From assembly GCF_000003605.2 (NCBI RefSeq), contig NW_003156236.1, positions 323,836-376,311 on the forward strand: 52,476 nt of DNA. The letters run 5' to 3'. Below the pieces are notes generated by a model. That model saw only the letters and a list, made by a program, of their open reading frames with translations. It ran no database searches and was not told the DNA's origin. Made by a program: the position numbers and the translations under genes. Origin of the DNA: Saccoglossus kowalevskii. Taxonomy: Eukaryota > Hemichordata > Enteropneusta > Harrimaniidae. Positions 1 through 14,150 of this stretch are shown in pieces. Within the stretch, counting starts at the first letter, position 1; every line of letters starts with the position of its first letter.

Positions 1-400
1 AGTTTCCAGGTTTATAAACTGTCTAATAACTACAGACTGGAAAACATAGGTCATATTTCAAGCTTATGTTAATTTTCAGAATTACTATTCAGTCTCTCTC
101 AAAAAAAAAATTGGTTGGGATGAAAATATGCAACCAACAAAATTGCCACACAGTTACAAGGTCGAAATTAACATACAACATGTCGGTGAGCGCAATATGT
201 ATTTTGTATTCATTGTTATTTCAGCCATTGTTCCACTTTCAACACTCGGTAGTTTCACTTTTTTAGACTGTACAATTATGCTTGTAATAAACAAATAATC
301 CCACTGACGTCAACAGACACGGAGTAGCATCAATCCTCATCTGCGGTTCTGATTAATACTGACTTGTTACATCAACCCAAGAGAAAATATCATGGGATTA

Positions 401-595
401 CTGTGGAATACTTTATTTTCGCTGGAATTAATTTTCGCTGAAAAGGCTTTTTGGGCGTTTTGTATGGAATTTATTATCACTGATTTTGATGAGTAGGAAA
501 AAAAAAGTATATTGGCTGGATTTTATTTTCATGGAATCATCCTTTCAGCGAAAATAGCGAAAATAAATTCCAAGCAAAAATAAAGTATTCTACAG
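401..595. mobile_element. Palindromic MITE, family A copy 1 (TA-flanked)
   Basis: The inverted ends CTGTGGAATACTTTATTTTC and the complement of GAAAATAAATTCC...TTCTACAG are near-perfect over about 40 bp, with TA on each side. The core is AT-rich with no open frame. TA duplication suggests mobilisation by a Tc1/mariner-type transposase, but none of its sequence is present. Confidence 0.88.
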
Positions 596-3500
596 TATAT
601 ATAAATTTCTAATGAGTATTCTTAGCAGCACAAATGTGTTTTTGATTCATTGAACTGTAAAAATCAGGGAGACGTACAATTAACCTTGTACATCAATTGT
701 TTTATGAAAACAGCGAGCAAAGGTCACAGCTAGGCTCAATGACTATGATCTTGGTATAGCGTCTTCATGAATGTTATTCCAGGGTGAGTACCTTGTATAA
801 TTAGGTTTTGTACAAGATTATAATTGGTTTGCATTAAACAAGCAATTGACAGAGAAGTTGAGATGATTGCTTTAGACTTCCAAATTCCCAGATGAGTGTT
901 AAAGCAACTCAATGTTTCAAAGGAAATTTTCTATGAGAGTATGATCTTTAAAAATGTTGTTTCACAGAGACAAAAATCCCTGAACATTGTTTTGAATCTC
1001 AAAAGTTTTAAAACTTGATTTTTGCCTGAATTGAACAAAAGTTCACAAAAGTATAAAAAATAAAGTCTGTTATATTTATTACAAGTGACCTGACGGCCAA
1101 GACAACTCTGATGTCATATCTGTTAATTTACATAATCATAAAGTAATAGAATTACAGGCATTATTGGCAATCAAGCTGATAATTTTTAAAAAGTAGCCAA
1201 GTAGTAAAAAATTATTTGTGACCAAAATTGACGAAGGAAATTTACTCGTAAGACTGAAATTGTTGTCATTGAATGAATACATTTGATAAAAGTTCACCCG
1301 AGACGCAAACATTTGAAGTATAAAAGCAATTAGGCTGATAGTTTTCAATATATAAAGTTGATCTTAATAAAGTGAAACAATATTCTACGAGTTATACGTC
1401 TAGTTTTATTTCCTATTTTCAATTACTCATTATGTATTCAAGTTGTTGTTGTGACACTATTTTTTGTTTGAATCTTATTTAATATGAAACTATTTATTGC
1501 TGTGTTCATCTGAGTAATTTTGATGTTGATTATTGTGAAGTCGGTAGTAGAAAATATCAACATACTCTTAACATACTTTGAGTGAGTGGCCACATCTCTT
1601 AGATGGTAATAGCTAACTGCAGCTTTAGTGAGTAATCTCATTTTCAAAAATCTAATTCATATTTTATTCATAAACAAGCTAATTGTTAGCATGCTATTAG
1701 AACAAAACAGACAATTATGTGTCTAATCAAAATAAAGATTATAATCGATAAGATCAGAATAAAGTGTTTGAATTTCACATTCCAATAATGTACTGACAGT
1801 TTCAAAGAGTTAAAATGAACAGTTTGTGATTTGTATGTTTACTGACATTTGCAATGAGCGATAAATCCAAAATTCAACTAAATATCGTGACAATGTAGCT
1901 TTTTTAACATTAAACAAGCAAAAGATTTATCGTAAATTGTGCTTGATCTAGAATCTTCCTGTCCTTCTCTGAGCACGAACTGATAAACGTGAAGAATCAA
2001 CTGAAATCTCATGAATGCAGTCTATGTGATACCCCACAGAGTTGTTGAATAACTTCCCCTTTCAATGTCATCGAAGCCATTCAGGACCAAATAAATATAA
2101 CTTTTCATATGATTCTTGTTAAAATAAATCCCAACAACTTAAATCAAAAGGTATTAAACAGCAGTGGGTGCTATGGCAAGCAATGGATTGCCAACGAAAA
2201 AAAAAAGTCTATATCTCAGAGCAATACCTATTGTCATGGCAACTGATCAATTAAATGTGCAGGACTAGAGTGAGTAATAAATCTATATAGGACTTTCACG
2301 CAGAGCAAATAACTAATTCCAGCAGGGTGTCTTTTCTTACCTGTGATGAATGAAAGTCGCATCAACCGTGGAAAAAAAACTCTTCAGTCCTTGTGCTCAC
2401 TTTAAGATATTTTGACCTATTCATGCAGAGTCTTATCCCCACAGTAACACAAGGTGTTAAGACGATGCTTGACACATCGAAAATGCTCAAAGACCGATGT
2501 GAACACAAGTATTAGAAGACTTAACAACGTGAACACTTGGAGTATAGGCAGCATATCACTGACATCCTTGATGGGAAGCTTCCTTAAGAGTAATCCACTT
2601 TTATAATAGGGGTCATAGCGCAGCATTGAAATGACAAGAACTGTGTCATATACGTGTGTATATGTACACGTAGACTAAACCATTTCACAATAGGGGTGGA
2701 CAACATTAACACAACTGAATATCAGCATGAAAATTCAGGTTAAACTATTTTTACAACGGGTGGGTAAAATAAACATACCGGTATACATACATTGTACACG
2801 TATAGTTTAGACAATATCACTACGACAAAGTGGCATATAGTATATAATTAGAAAAAAAAAATTAGAAAATGAAGTTTTCTAAGCTAAAAAACTAATGGCT
2901 AAGTTTGAGAATGATGCAGAGGGCAGATTTTGAAAACTCCTCGTCAAAAAGTCAAATTCATTTATATGCTATTAATACTTTGAAGCATTTGAGTGTTAAT
3001 TTTTCATGTATTTTATAATAATTATTTGATAATTTTTGCCCGATAGACATAATTTCCGAATAACTACAGGTCTAAATCAAAAAATTAAAAAAAAAATATA
3101 TGAAAAAATGATTTTACGAATGGTGTCAAATGTTGACCTAAGTGTTCAAAAGGTTAATGACAATAAAATGATTTATAGCAGATATCAGTATTAATCTTCA
3201 AAATGAGAAGATGGGAATGTTTTATTTCATTTATTGGAAGATCCCCCCCCCTAAACTAGGTGCAAATGTTGGATATAAAAGTAGTAAGATGACTTGTATG
3301 AAAAAGTTGCGCTTCTCATGAATAAATACAGCGGTTATAAATTGACAAGCCATAACTGTAAAATATAATATATAAAATGAAACACCATTACAGCATGCAT
3401 TTTCTCAGACACAGATGGGACGCACAATAATTATTTGTCAGACAAGCCGTGGTACCCGTAGGAGAGCTTTGATTGCGGATACAGGATTACCCAAGACAGT

Positions 3501-4539
3501 CAGAAACTGGATTTCAGCGTGCATTCAAGAATGGGAAAATCCGATCATACCAGTACACTCTATGAATATACAAGAACACTGAAAAATAAAAAGTACATTT
3601 ACAACCTAAGGTGAAACTAATCTATTACTTGCTTCTTTACATCTACAAATCAATGTGACAATTACGATGTTAACAATTACGGGGCTAGTATGATCATGTC
3701 AACCTTTAGCCGCATATACCCCGGTATATCTAAAACTGATACTGAATTTTCACTTTCTATTTTACAGATTAGGATGTATTCCCGAATAATCAGATTGAAA
3801 TTGAGTATTTAAAAAACCCAAATTTGTTACCTTAAATCTTCATGAAAAGAGAGTAATGTCAAATTGGTAAATGTAATTGGAATATAATACGTATCATTAA
3901 GATTATACTTTACTATACAAAACACTCCAAAAGACTAAACAGCATTTTACATGGGTTAAAGTGGGGATGGATACTTTTATCATTCAATTTTTGACTACTT
4001 GAGATGTTTGATTGAGCTGAGAGTACTTATAACTTTCTCATTATACAGTTATTTCCCTAAAGAGGATGTTTCCATGACAACCTCGACTCCTCTTACACAT
4101 CTGTTGTCCTTCAATATTATTCCATCATTCACATCATGGAAAATAGAAAACAACTTTCACTGTAAAAAGATAATTGAGACTTCAAGCCGAATGACAGTGT
4201 TGACATCAGCTTTTTAAGGATGTAGTAGACTTTTGTTGGGCGAAACAAAAAAGGCATTTTTAAAAAAAATAGTACTGAATAAAGCAATCTATTATTGTAG
4301 GTTTTGTAAGATTCCATCCATAAACAGTGATCACACTGATGTCAACATGAATTATGTCATGTGACTACTAAATGAAAAATAAATAGAATCTTTTGTATAA
4401 TTCTCATGTGAAAAAAAAAACTATTTTGTACCTGTTTTGTTGATTTATACCCATAATAAAAATGACAGTTCCATATATTATATTTTACTGTAATATATAT
4501 TTTCTTAAAAGGAAGTAGTGAATATGTAAATATGTAAAT
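596..4539. other. AT-rich intergenic stretch, no gene recognised
   Basis: All frames here are short and interrupted. A perfect donor-like CAG|GTAAGA on the - strand at about 2341 follows a short open stretch, but no recognisable coding sequence supports an exon. Otherwise I see only AT-rich sequence and short homopolymers. Confidence 0.6.
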
Positions 4540-5045
4540 GAGGTAATTAATATGCACAGAAATGTATCAAAATTAACCAAAGTACAGTATTTTTCATGCA
4601 GCATTTAAATACTACGGTAAGTGAGGATTGAAAAGTTGGTGATTTTAGTAAAAATTGAAAAAAAAGCATGTAGTCAATATGTTAATTTTGTTATTAATAT
4701 ATGCATAATTGTCCAACAATTTTAAATTTGAGAAATGATATTGGGACTTGATCAACAGATCAAATCAAAGAAAGTTTAGAAGAACTCCCATGTGCTGAAG
4801 GTATTGGAGGCATGAACTACAATTAAGTGCTAATGTATTTATTACTATATCAGAAGCACATCTTCATTACACATAAATCAGTTGATTAATATGCAAATTA
4901 GGTAATTATTATGCACAGATTTCAACTAAAAACTAATCGGATCTGAGCATTATCCTAGAGTTTGTACTAAGTTTCATTAAATCTGATAATTGGTTCTTGA
5001 GATATCAGTGGAACAGGTACGTACACATTACATAGACGTACTAAT
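4540..5045 (-). repeat. Divergent inverted copy of the intron 5 161-bp repeat family
   Basis: GGTTCTTGAGATATCAGTGG at about 4993 is the reverse complement, nearly exactly, of the intron 5 unit around 38587. AAATTAGGTAATTATTATGC also matches its AT-rich part. The family is therefore dispersed, not local. Confidence 0.75.
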
Positions 5046-5124
5046 TGTCCAGACTAACGAGTCAAAAATGAGTGTAAAAGATTTAGCCCACTGGTGTCAC
5101 TGATGCCAGGATGTTCACTATCCT

Positions 5125-5812
5125 AGGCTGTTTAACCCTGTTGCCTCCCCCTCCCAAACTGTTTATAAACCCAATCCCTTCCTCTATCTAAGCTGTTATA
5201 CTCTGTCCCTCCCCTTCCCAAACTGTTTAACCCTGTCCCTCCCCTTCCCAAACTGTTTAACCCTGTCCCATCCCCTGCCCAAACTATTTAACCCTGTTCC
5301 CCTTCCCAAACTGTTTAACCCTGTCCCCTCCCCTTCCCAAACTGTTTAACTCTGTCCAATCCCCTGCCCAAACTGTTTAACCCTGTCCCTCCCCTTCTCA
5401 AACTGTTCAACTCTGTCCCATCCCCTTCCCAAACTGTTTAACCCTGTCCAATCCCCTGCCCAAACTATTTAACCCTGTCTCATCCACTTCCCAAACTGTT
5501 TAAACCCTGTTCCATCCACTTCCCAAACTGTTTAACCCTGTTCCCTCCTCGTTAAAAAATGTTTAACCCTGTCCCTGTCCCCATCCACTTCCCAAACTGT
5601 TTAACCCTGTCCCCCTTTCCAAACTGTTTAACCCTGTCCCCCTTTCCAAACTGTTTAACCCTGTCCCCCTTTCCAAACTGTTTAACCCTGTCCCCCCTTT
5701 CCAAACTGTTTAACCCTGCCCCCCCTCCCAAACTGTTTAACTCTTTACGACCCCACCCCCTTCCCAGACAGTTCGATTAATCCTGTCTCCTCCCCATTCT
5801 CAAACTGTTTAA
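5125..5812 (+). repeat. ~30-bp C-rich minisatellite
   Basis: More than 20 copies of CCCAAACTGTTTAACCCTGT followed by a variable CCC(C/T)TCCCCTT run, so the unit length varies from about 24 to 31 bp. The + strand is strongly pyrimidine-rich. The open frame at 5559-5780 is a product of the repeat. Confidence 0.96.
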
Positions 5813-8800
5813 ATTCCCAATAGGTAGTTAAAATATAATCTATGATAAAATTAGTACCAGGTAAACTTTCATGACACCTACATTGTATAATCAGTCGGGC
5901 TTTAACTACTAGAAACGATCGATATGAATCCCTCTATCATTAATATTTACTCAGTGATCTCTCTTAAAACCATATGATATATTATATTTGCTCAATGCAT
6001 TATGTGAAATAAATTAATCTCTGATTTAGTAATATATCATCAATTTACTGAATATATATAGACAAAACACAGAAAATACTCATCACTTTGTGTCTTTGAG
6101 AAAGATTGCTAGATGGCGCCAGTAGAAGCACTTGATTTTCAGTGCTTTAATCAGTTTGTCTGCAAAAACAGCAATTGCCTTAACATTTAATCAAAGAAAT
6201 GTTATTGTTAGCTTTCTGATTTCGCTTGTTTTCTGATCAGTTTATTAAAGAGAATGTAAACTTAATCATCTTTTTTGTTCAAGCAATGCAGGTAAATGGC
6301 TAAATCAATATGATGTTGTAACAAGACATAAAGGTCACAGTGCAACGTATCCTATAGATCTTGAAGACAAAAATATAGACAAATATGCCAGTACGTAATA
6401 TTACAATTTAAGACGTAAAATCGCAACTTCAGTTCATACTTTTAATAAAGTATACTTATTAGAAACACATCTCTAATATAATGTACAGTACATTCAACAT
6501 ATACTTATTATTATTATTATTTTTATAATAATGCTAAATCATTAAAATTACAGTACAGTCCATTTATGACACAACATATAAAATTGGTAAAGGTACTTTA
6601 TTTGGCAAACAACAGGGAAGCCCGCTGCTGGGATCAGTCAGAATACACAGCTTAGATCAAATTTCCCAGCGGGCTACCAAGAGAAAAATTTAAGCCAGGT
6701 TAAAGCCACTGTAGAATACTTTATTTTCGTTTGGAATTAATTTTCGCTATTTTCACTGAAGGAATGATTAAGTGAAAATAAAATCTAGCAAATATACTTT
6801 TTTTTCAATATTATACATTCAACTTATCAAGTATCGATTAAAATAAATTCCATACAAAATGTTTTTTCAGCGAAAATTAATTCCAGCTAAAATAAAGTAT
6901 TTTACAGTAGCTTACTGTAGATTGCTCACAAAACTACTATATATCAAAACTGTGCAGAGAAATCCGACTAAAATATGTCCCATGTTAGAAATATAGGTAA
7001 ACACTACAAAAAATAAATTGAAATTAATGATGGACATGACACTCACTTTAAAAATTATATGTTTTTATGAAAAGTCAAAGTCAGCTGATAGCCAGTATTT
7101 TGACCATAATCCTACTTCTGTCATTTACTTATAAGTGTATGTGCTATCTATAACGAATAAGTATTTAGAGGATTTAACAAAAAGGTGACAAAAGTATCTT
7201 TTTAGCATTTATATGAGAGTTTAATATGTAACACAAGAGAACAGATGAATGATACATATTCCATTGAACGTACATGATTGTCTTCTAAATCTATCAGCAA
7301 CCACATCATCAAAATTCACTCCGCAGGGAGTACTCAATCAAAGTCATCAGGTACATGTATGTATATGTAGGACTTTCTTAAATGTCACAGCAACCTTGTG
7401 TGTGTGTGCTCTTAACACAGCGACCTTGAGTAGGTACATGTCAGGTACAAAATAAAAGCTCGTTTGGCAATCAATGTTTCAGAGTTTTATTTGCGTCACT
7501 CGGATACGAGGGAGAGTGACGACCTACCCCCTTAAGCTGATAAATGACTTCCCTCAAAATTCAGTTTCAATTACAAATAGAACACTGACATCTAAAAGTG
7601 CTTTGTTTAAAGAGTATCCACGTATACTCATTAATTTCGTGGTTTAAAGTGAGTACCCATGATGCATTGTAAGTTAAAGTACTTTTGTCATTATCGTTCA
7701 TATCAGTAACATGACATCTAATAAGTTAATCAATCCAAGAATGGGAGGCAATATTCAGAATTTACCAAAAAGTGAATGTATAATGTAAACAAATTGAAAA
7801 TTAAATAATTATTTTAAAATAATTGTTTTTCTGGACACTGTACAAATGTACCTCATAAAATAAAAATGCTGTTTAGACAAACAATTACAAGATTGAAAAA
7901 TACAAGATGTGAAGTTCAACTAGCTCCACCAAATAAGCGGGAAACTGAACTATTGCGAGAATATGCAAATTCATGAAGGAACGAGAAATGCAAATTAATC
8001 ATGTCAATAAATCATGCATAATGCTCCACATTAAGCATTCATTTAGACAAACTATTACACATGTAGCAGTATTCATTTGATGTAATAATGAAAACACTTT
8101 GTGTATGCGCTTCAATTTAATATCTGTGAGGGCACATATTCACATTTGCGCTTTTTGGGTTTAATTGAACAAAAACTATTATCTTTGGTGCGCAAACAAC
8201 ATTTTTATTTTATAATCACTTGTACCCAATTGTTTTCCAAAAGATGGAAATTGGAGACATGATGAAAAATAATCAATGTTATTCATATTGTGTCTTCAAA
8301 AAATTGTCATTTCAAATGATATCTCATTTTAGAATAAATTCTTTAGGACAGTGTTATATAATAAAATATTTCATTTATTTTTTTTATTCGAGGTGCATAT
8401 CTATATTAGAATATATCACACATAAAAAAATACATTGATTGCAGTGAAGGAAAATAACATTTTCATTCAGTATACTTACAATTGCAGAACTTTCAGATTT
8501 GTTTTTTGCCCAAATTACCCAAAATTTAAAAGATTTTCAAATAAGTTCTGCAGACAATAAAAATTCAAATTAATTAGTTATAAAAGAAAACAATCAGCTA
8601 AAATAGCATGCTAGTTGAGTTTTAAAAGTTTTTTAACAGTATTGATGATTTCAACATGAGTTGCGATACCTATCTATTGTAAAATTACAGCATGTTGCCT
8701 TTCTTCTAAAAATTGTTTTTTTTTTTATCATTATTGTTCAATAAATTAAATTTGCATTTAATTTCTTGGATATTATCTAATATGAATAATGATACATCAG

Positions 8801-9529
8801 GTTACTGCACTTTCCACTGTGTGCTGTTATGCAATAAAGTTGAATTTAATTATGTATTTGCCATTATTATATAATAAACACTTGGTCACTTTGTATTTCC
8901 TGTTTAATTGAGTTATATAAATATAGAACCCAAATCTTAAATATTTGATTATACCGAGCGACTGTGATTAGACACTTAAATAGTTATACTAGGGTTTGAT
9001 ATAAATTAACTGAACATTCTCAGAAGAGTACACACATTATGTTTTAATTTTCTGATTTTTTTTTGGTTTTCCCTCTCAGGATTGAGTTAAGTGTTAATAA
9101 AGAAAGATTGATTGATAAAATTTATTTAAAACAGATAAAATGATAGAGTTAACATTTGCAAAAGAATATCCAGTAGTTAATATTAAATACTGACACATCA
9201 AATTGCTCATATAATGTGCCTATTTAGAATATCGCAAAAAAGAAATATCAAAATATCATCATTCAGTGAACTTTAACTTGTACCAATGATATAGTATGTG
9301 TTTAATAATAACTTGAATCTCATAAGATATTTACCATTTTTTCTTAAAATCATCACTTTTCTTGTTATACCATGAACAAGCCATGCATGGCACAGTGTCA
9401 GTCCCGGTTAGTTATCAAATTTAAGATATATAGTTTTGTTTATAGTAATATAGTCAGAACCTAAACACGTCAGAAGTATGGATCCAGAAGATGATGCTTG
9501 ATTATGATTAATTAATTAAAATTAATTGA
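5813..9529. other. Intergenic, no gene recognised
   Basis: Apart from the MITE at 6709-6907, this is AT-rich sequence with short frames. TGCAATAAAGTTGAATTTAA near 8832 and TTAATAAAGAAAGATTGATTG near 9096 resemble polyadenylation regions, but no coding sequence is attached to them. Confidence 0.55.
6709..6907. mobile_element. Palindromic MITE, family A copy 2
   Basis: It starts CTGTAGAATACTTTATTTTC and ends AAAATAAAGTATTTTACAG, 199 bp. The middle GGAATGATTAAGTGAAAATA differs slightly from copy 1. It has no coding capacity. Confidence 0.88.
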
Positions 9530-9990
9530 TTAATTAAAACAAAATGGCCACCAGTCGTCCATATTGAATACATCTATATATCTATAACATGATGTAAAAC
9601 AAAATTATATATATAATTTAAACATAATCTGTCAAAGCATATCAGAAATATGGCTCAAGGAGTGCATTCATTTAAACAAAATGGCCGCTAGTCAGCCATT
9701 TTGAATCCGATCTGAAAAATAAAATGTTGTGCATCAAAGTCTGTACCAGCTTTAGACAAAATTCATCCATAAATGCTTGATTTTTATGATTTTTTAGCAC
9801 AAAAATGGCCACCATTCGGCCATTTGAATCAGATCGTGAAATAAATTTATGTGCATACATGTATGTATGATTGTGATTGGTTCAGGCATGTCTGAGATAC
9901 AGGTTCGAATGCATGCACGCACAGATGCACAGAGGTCAAAACATAAGTCCCTGTTTTTGGATTGCGTCCGAACAGGGACTAATAAAAAGA
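9530..9990 (+). repeat. Dispersed ATGGCCGCC/GGCCATTTTGAATC repeat, copy 1
   Basis: Three internal units carry AAAATGGCC(A/G)CCAGTC..GCCATTTTGAAT. They are followed by CATGTCTGAGATACAGGTTC and a terminal imperfect hairpin, AGTCCCTGTTTTTGGATTGCGTCCGAACAGGGACT (9947-9980). A related copy is at 12420-12860. Confidence 0.75.
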
Positions 9991-10779
9991 TAAAAAGATT
10001 CACTCACATCATCTAAGAATCTTTTAGCAACATTGATTTATTCCCCCTGAAACATCACAGCCATATGACACATGTATAACATATGTCATGGTACAACTAG
10101 CTGATCAAACACTTCTAGAGCCAGATTAATTGGAAAGCAATTGCTTGTTGAAGATTACTACAAAGAGCAGACATATATAGTGCTTTTAATGCCTTTTGCT
10201 TTAAATTGTGGAAACTTACCTTAACACAATAACAGTCAATGCATTACATTTTCTAAGTTGCTGTGATAATAAACTAAATAATATTAGTATTTATAAGCAA
10301 TATTTATCGAATATTTTCACTGACCTTTCACCATACATTGAATTTACTTTTTTTTTTTAAATACAATTACCCTTACTGAAATTAATATTTTTTTTCTTTC
10401 AATATTAATTTTAAGCTTCTACTCAATACAAAATGACTTGAATGTATTCAGGAAATATTGTAGACCATATTTTGATTTTGAGATGATTGAAAACTTATCA
10501 GCATTTAAAAGACAGTGGAGTTCAACTTCAAATCTATTATTACTGAAATAAAAATAAATAATAAATGTTGGGCTCAGATTGCTTTCTTGTTTAACTCCTA
10601 CTAGTAAATGTGAAAAAAAATGCATCAGTAATGCCAATATCTGTTTTAACGCTATATTTAACATTTTCACGCATGGATTTTTAGTCAAATAAAAATTACA
10701 ATAATATTAATTTATTTAATTTCCACAACATGCCAGTATGTTAGATACTGTCTGTAAAGTTAATGATGTTTATTGTGGG

Positions 10780-11035
10780 AGTCACAGCTAACTAGATCTG
10801 TATAAATTAAAACCATTGGTGTCATTGGTGACTCTAAAACAGAATTAGGCGCAGTGAGTGTGATGTGGTAGGTAGCATGTCTGCCTGCAGTGGCAAGGTG
10901 ATTGTTGTGATCATGAGTTTGAATCCTGTGTTTCATGTTGTAATATATGTCTGTTTGTTTGCATGAATAATTTATTATTATACATCTGTCACCGTACTGC
11001 CATAAGTTACAGCGAAACAAATATGGAATGATTAC
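10780..11035 (+). mobile_element. tRNA-derived SINE-like element
   Basis: GTGGTAGGTAGCATGTCTGC (from about 10865) resembles a tRNA A-box and anticodon arm. GAGTTTGAATCC at 10915-10926 resembles the B-box. The trailing ATTATTATACATCTGTCACC ... GCCATAAGTTACAGCG also appears, diverged, at 18280-18330, which supports a dispersed family. Confidence 0.6.
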
Positions 11036-12419
11036 GTACATAAACGTTCTCTAATAATAATTTGCGTTATCTGGATAACACAAACAGTTATGGATAATAA
11101 AAAAAAAAAAAAAATTAACCACCCTGACAATCATACTGTGATTTTTTTCCTCCATCAAGACTAGAAATAGCACACAGGTTTATTTTCGGTCAAATTCAAT
11201 TTAATTGGATGCCATTTTTCCAACTACTAATGCCACAAGTCTGGCAAGTGAGCAGAAAGTGAAATCTAATATTCTCTATAATGGTTTTGCTGACCATTCT
11301 GTCACTCATAAGGTGAATACTAACTATCATTTGTCATGGCTGAATTGCCTTGGCTTGTCATGAACCATAAGGGATATAACATGACATTTCACAGACAACA
11401 TAAAAAGATTATTAACTATTATTAACTGAACTGACTAAATATTCAGGTCAACAGCCTCACACAAAATAATGTCATTATTTTTACAAAAGTATAAAAACAG
11501 ACTCAACAATTGTTTTCCACAAGAATATTGCCACTTTCAGGATTCTGCCAAGCCTGATTTGAGTGCTGGTCGCTAATTAATATTCATGAGGCCATTATTA
11601 TTCATGAGCTAATTAATATTCATATATATTAGCTACGATTTAACAACTTTAATTATTTTAACCTTTATGAATTTTAAATATTTCAATGTAAAATTAATCT
11701 GCTTTAATAAAGTGAAAAAAGTGACTTTTTTTTATTTCCTTGTAATTTTCCCGATATAAAGATTAAAAAAAATAAGTATTCAATGACCAAAAGGGCAGGA
11801 ACTAAACTGTAAATTAATGTATTTTATTGGAAACTATTTTTATATAATTTACAGTTATTTAATATAACAATATTTAACAATTTAAATTATGACAAAAATG
11901 TTATTATTTTTTTGTAAAATTGTGACAATTGCCATAGCAACAGGATTGATGTAATTAAACATCATGTTTGTCTTACATTCAATTCCATGGAAACATTCAT
12001 GAAGTTGTATTTCCCAGCGCATCTATAGCAAACACAACAAAGTGCATTTCATTACCTGCAGTGTTTTAAACATTTCTGAGAATTATGTATTAAGTACTTG
12101 TACCAGATAAATTACACCAGTATACACAGAACAAATCTATTTTACTCAAGAGAAACGGTCAGGAAACCATAAATAATCTTTAGGAAGTAGTTGAGACAAA
12201 CAGATTGGACAGATAGACGGGACAGACAGATAACTTATAGTGGAATGAGTGAGCTAATTCTATCACATTTAACAAAAGTTCTTTTTGTTAAAAAATAAAC
12301 AATACTGAAATGTGGGTGAGCTATTTTGAATAAGAACATGAAAAAAATGCACATGAATGCCAATCGTCAAAAAGCCAAAGGTTAGTGAAACAAAAAATAA
12401 ATCAACATGCTAATATAAA

Positions 12420-13060
12420 ATTACCAAAATAACATGTCTGCCAGTCAGCCATTTTGAATCAAATCACACACAAAAACTGAAGTGCATCTGTAACTTCATA
12501 AGTGATTTTCATGCAAAGTTTGAAGGAAATTAATAGTCACATGTATGAAACAGTGGATACATTTTGCCAAAAATTGCTGCCAGTTGGCTAAATTTTATCT
12601 AAATCAAAAAAAGAAGACAATATTTAGTTCATTATGTCTTGTCTTTGTATCAAATTTAAACTAAATCTGTAAAAATATCTCTGAGAAATAGTCTCCAAAT
12701 ATGACTTGTCTTTGCACCAACATTGAACAAAATCGATCCGGGCATATCTGAGATGATGAATGGGCGGACAAACACATACGCAAATGCACACACACATGGA
12801 CAGAACCGAAAACATATTAGAAGTCTATATATAAGACTTCATCCGACGTGAACTAAAAGTGAAGCACTTCAATGTCGCGTTATGTCTGATGTATGTACGA
12901 AGTATGAGGGAAATCCACCTATACATGACAGATTCCATTTCCATATGGCACAAATGCATAATTTTGATGAATTTTAAGCATAAAAATGGCCGCAATTCGA
13001 CAATTAGATGAGCATAAGTTTGAATGTGATCAGCCTAGGCAAGTCTAAGATACACATACC
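12420..13060 (+). repeat. Dispersed ATGGCC repeat, copies 2 and 3
   Basis: CTGCCAGTCAGCCATTTTGAATC at 12437 and GGGCATATCTGAGATGATGA match copy 1. The unit ends in AGACTTCATCCGACGTGAACTAA. A third, partial unit with AAAAATGGCCGCAATTCGAC is at 12983. The terminal hairpin of copy 1 is replaced by AGTCTATATATAAGACT. Confidence 0.7.
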
Positions 13061-13933
13061 GGATTCTGCCGTAAATTTGCCCAGGGCCGTTAAATGGCAG
13101 TTCGGTTATATAAAAAAGTAAAATGGGACCAAGAAGTCGCCCAGGGCGGTTTTTCTGCAGTTTTTTTAAGGAATTATTTTAATCCCTTCCTTTTAAAAGT
13201 TTCGCCGTAGTCATTGACGTTTATTGCGACTAGCATGAATGGGTTAGCTTCGTTTCGACAATGAGCTGTTATCGCTGTAAATAATGTTTAATTATACTTC
13301 AAATGTTCAGTTAACTTTTGAAAACAACTAATTTTTTATTTGAAACCTCTTATAAAAAGTACTTTCGTTACTAATAAAATGAAACAAAATAATTGTATTG
13401 CGCACGATGTTCGTTAACGTGATTTTTTTTTGGAGAAAGATGCGCGGTCTAGTTTTTAATAAAGCAAGAAAAAAATGTATAAAATTTTAGTTTAGCTCCT
13501 GCAATAGTTTCTTTCGTTTTGGGTGGTTATAAGTTCTCATTTTTATCTGAACAGGAACTAATATAAACAAGAGTTTAGCTTCTACTCAAATTAATTAAAA
13601 TGCCTAGAATTACTGATTGCATGAAAAAAGTTCAGTGTCAAATTATTATTTTCTTATTTTTTGAACTTTTTAGCCATGCTCCTTTTTCAAAGTTTGGTAT
13701 GTATATAGGAACAAACAACTATAAAATTTAAAATCTGGATTCATAAATAAATACACAAGAACTGAAACTAATGCCTTGTCATTGTGTTTAATGGAACAAG
13801 TAGTTACCGGTAAATAGAAATTTTTACACATTTTCTTTTTCTCAGACTCGGAATATTTCAAAATGTTTGAGTTTTGAGTAGTCAAAACATGTACACTCAC
13901 TTATGGTATGCTAATACACAGACAAGTCAATTA

Positions 13934-14132
13934 CTGTAAAATACTTTATTTTCACTTAGAATTAATTTTCGCTGAAGGAATGATTCAGTGAAAATAAAAT
14001 CCAGCGAATATACCTTTTTTCCTATATTTTACATTCAACTCGTCAAAAATCAGTGAGAATAAATTCCATACAAAACACCCAAAACGTCTTTTCAGTGGAA
14101 ATTAATTCCAGCTAAAATAAATTATTTGACAG
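13934..14132. mobile_element. Palindromic MITE, family A copy 3 (TA-flanked)
   Basis: It starts CTGTAAAATACTTTATTTTC and ends AAATAAATTATTTGACAG, with flanking TA at 13932 and 14133. It is 199 bp, the same length as copy 2. Confidence 0.88.
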
Positions 14133-14150
14133 TACTTGAGTGAGACTTAA

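Larger units (their letters stand above)
9991..14150. other. Intergenic, repeats only
   Basis: Besides the SINE-like element, the ATGGCC repeats and the MITE listed separately, I see no gene. A donor-perfect - strand microexon candidate (10220-10260) and an open + strand stretch at 11207-11370 lack recognisable content. Two direct copies of TCGCCCAGGGC/TGCCCAGGGC lie about 60 bp apart at 13078 and 13138. Confidence 0.5.

Noticed and set aside
5559-5780. Repetitive Pro/Leu/Asn-rich protein
   Set aside because: A frame through the C-rich minisatellite; periodic because the DNA is periodic.
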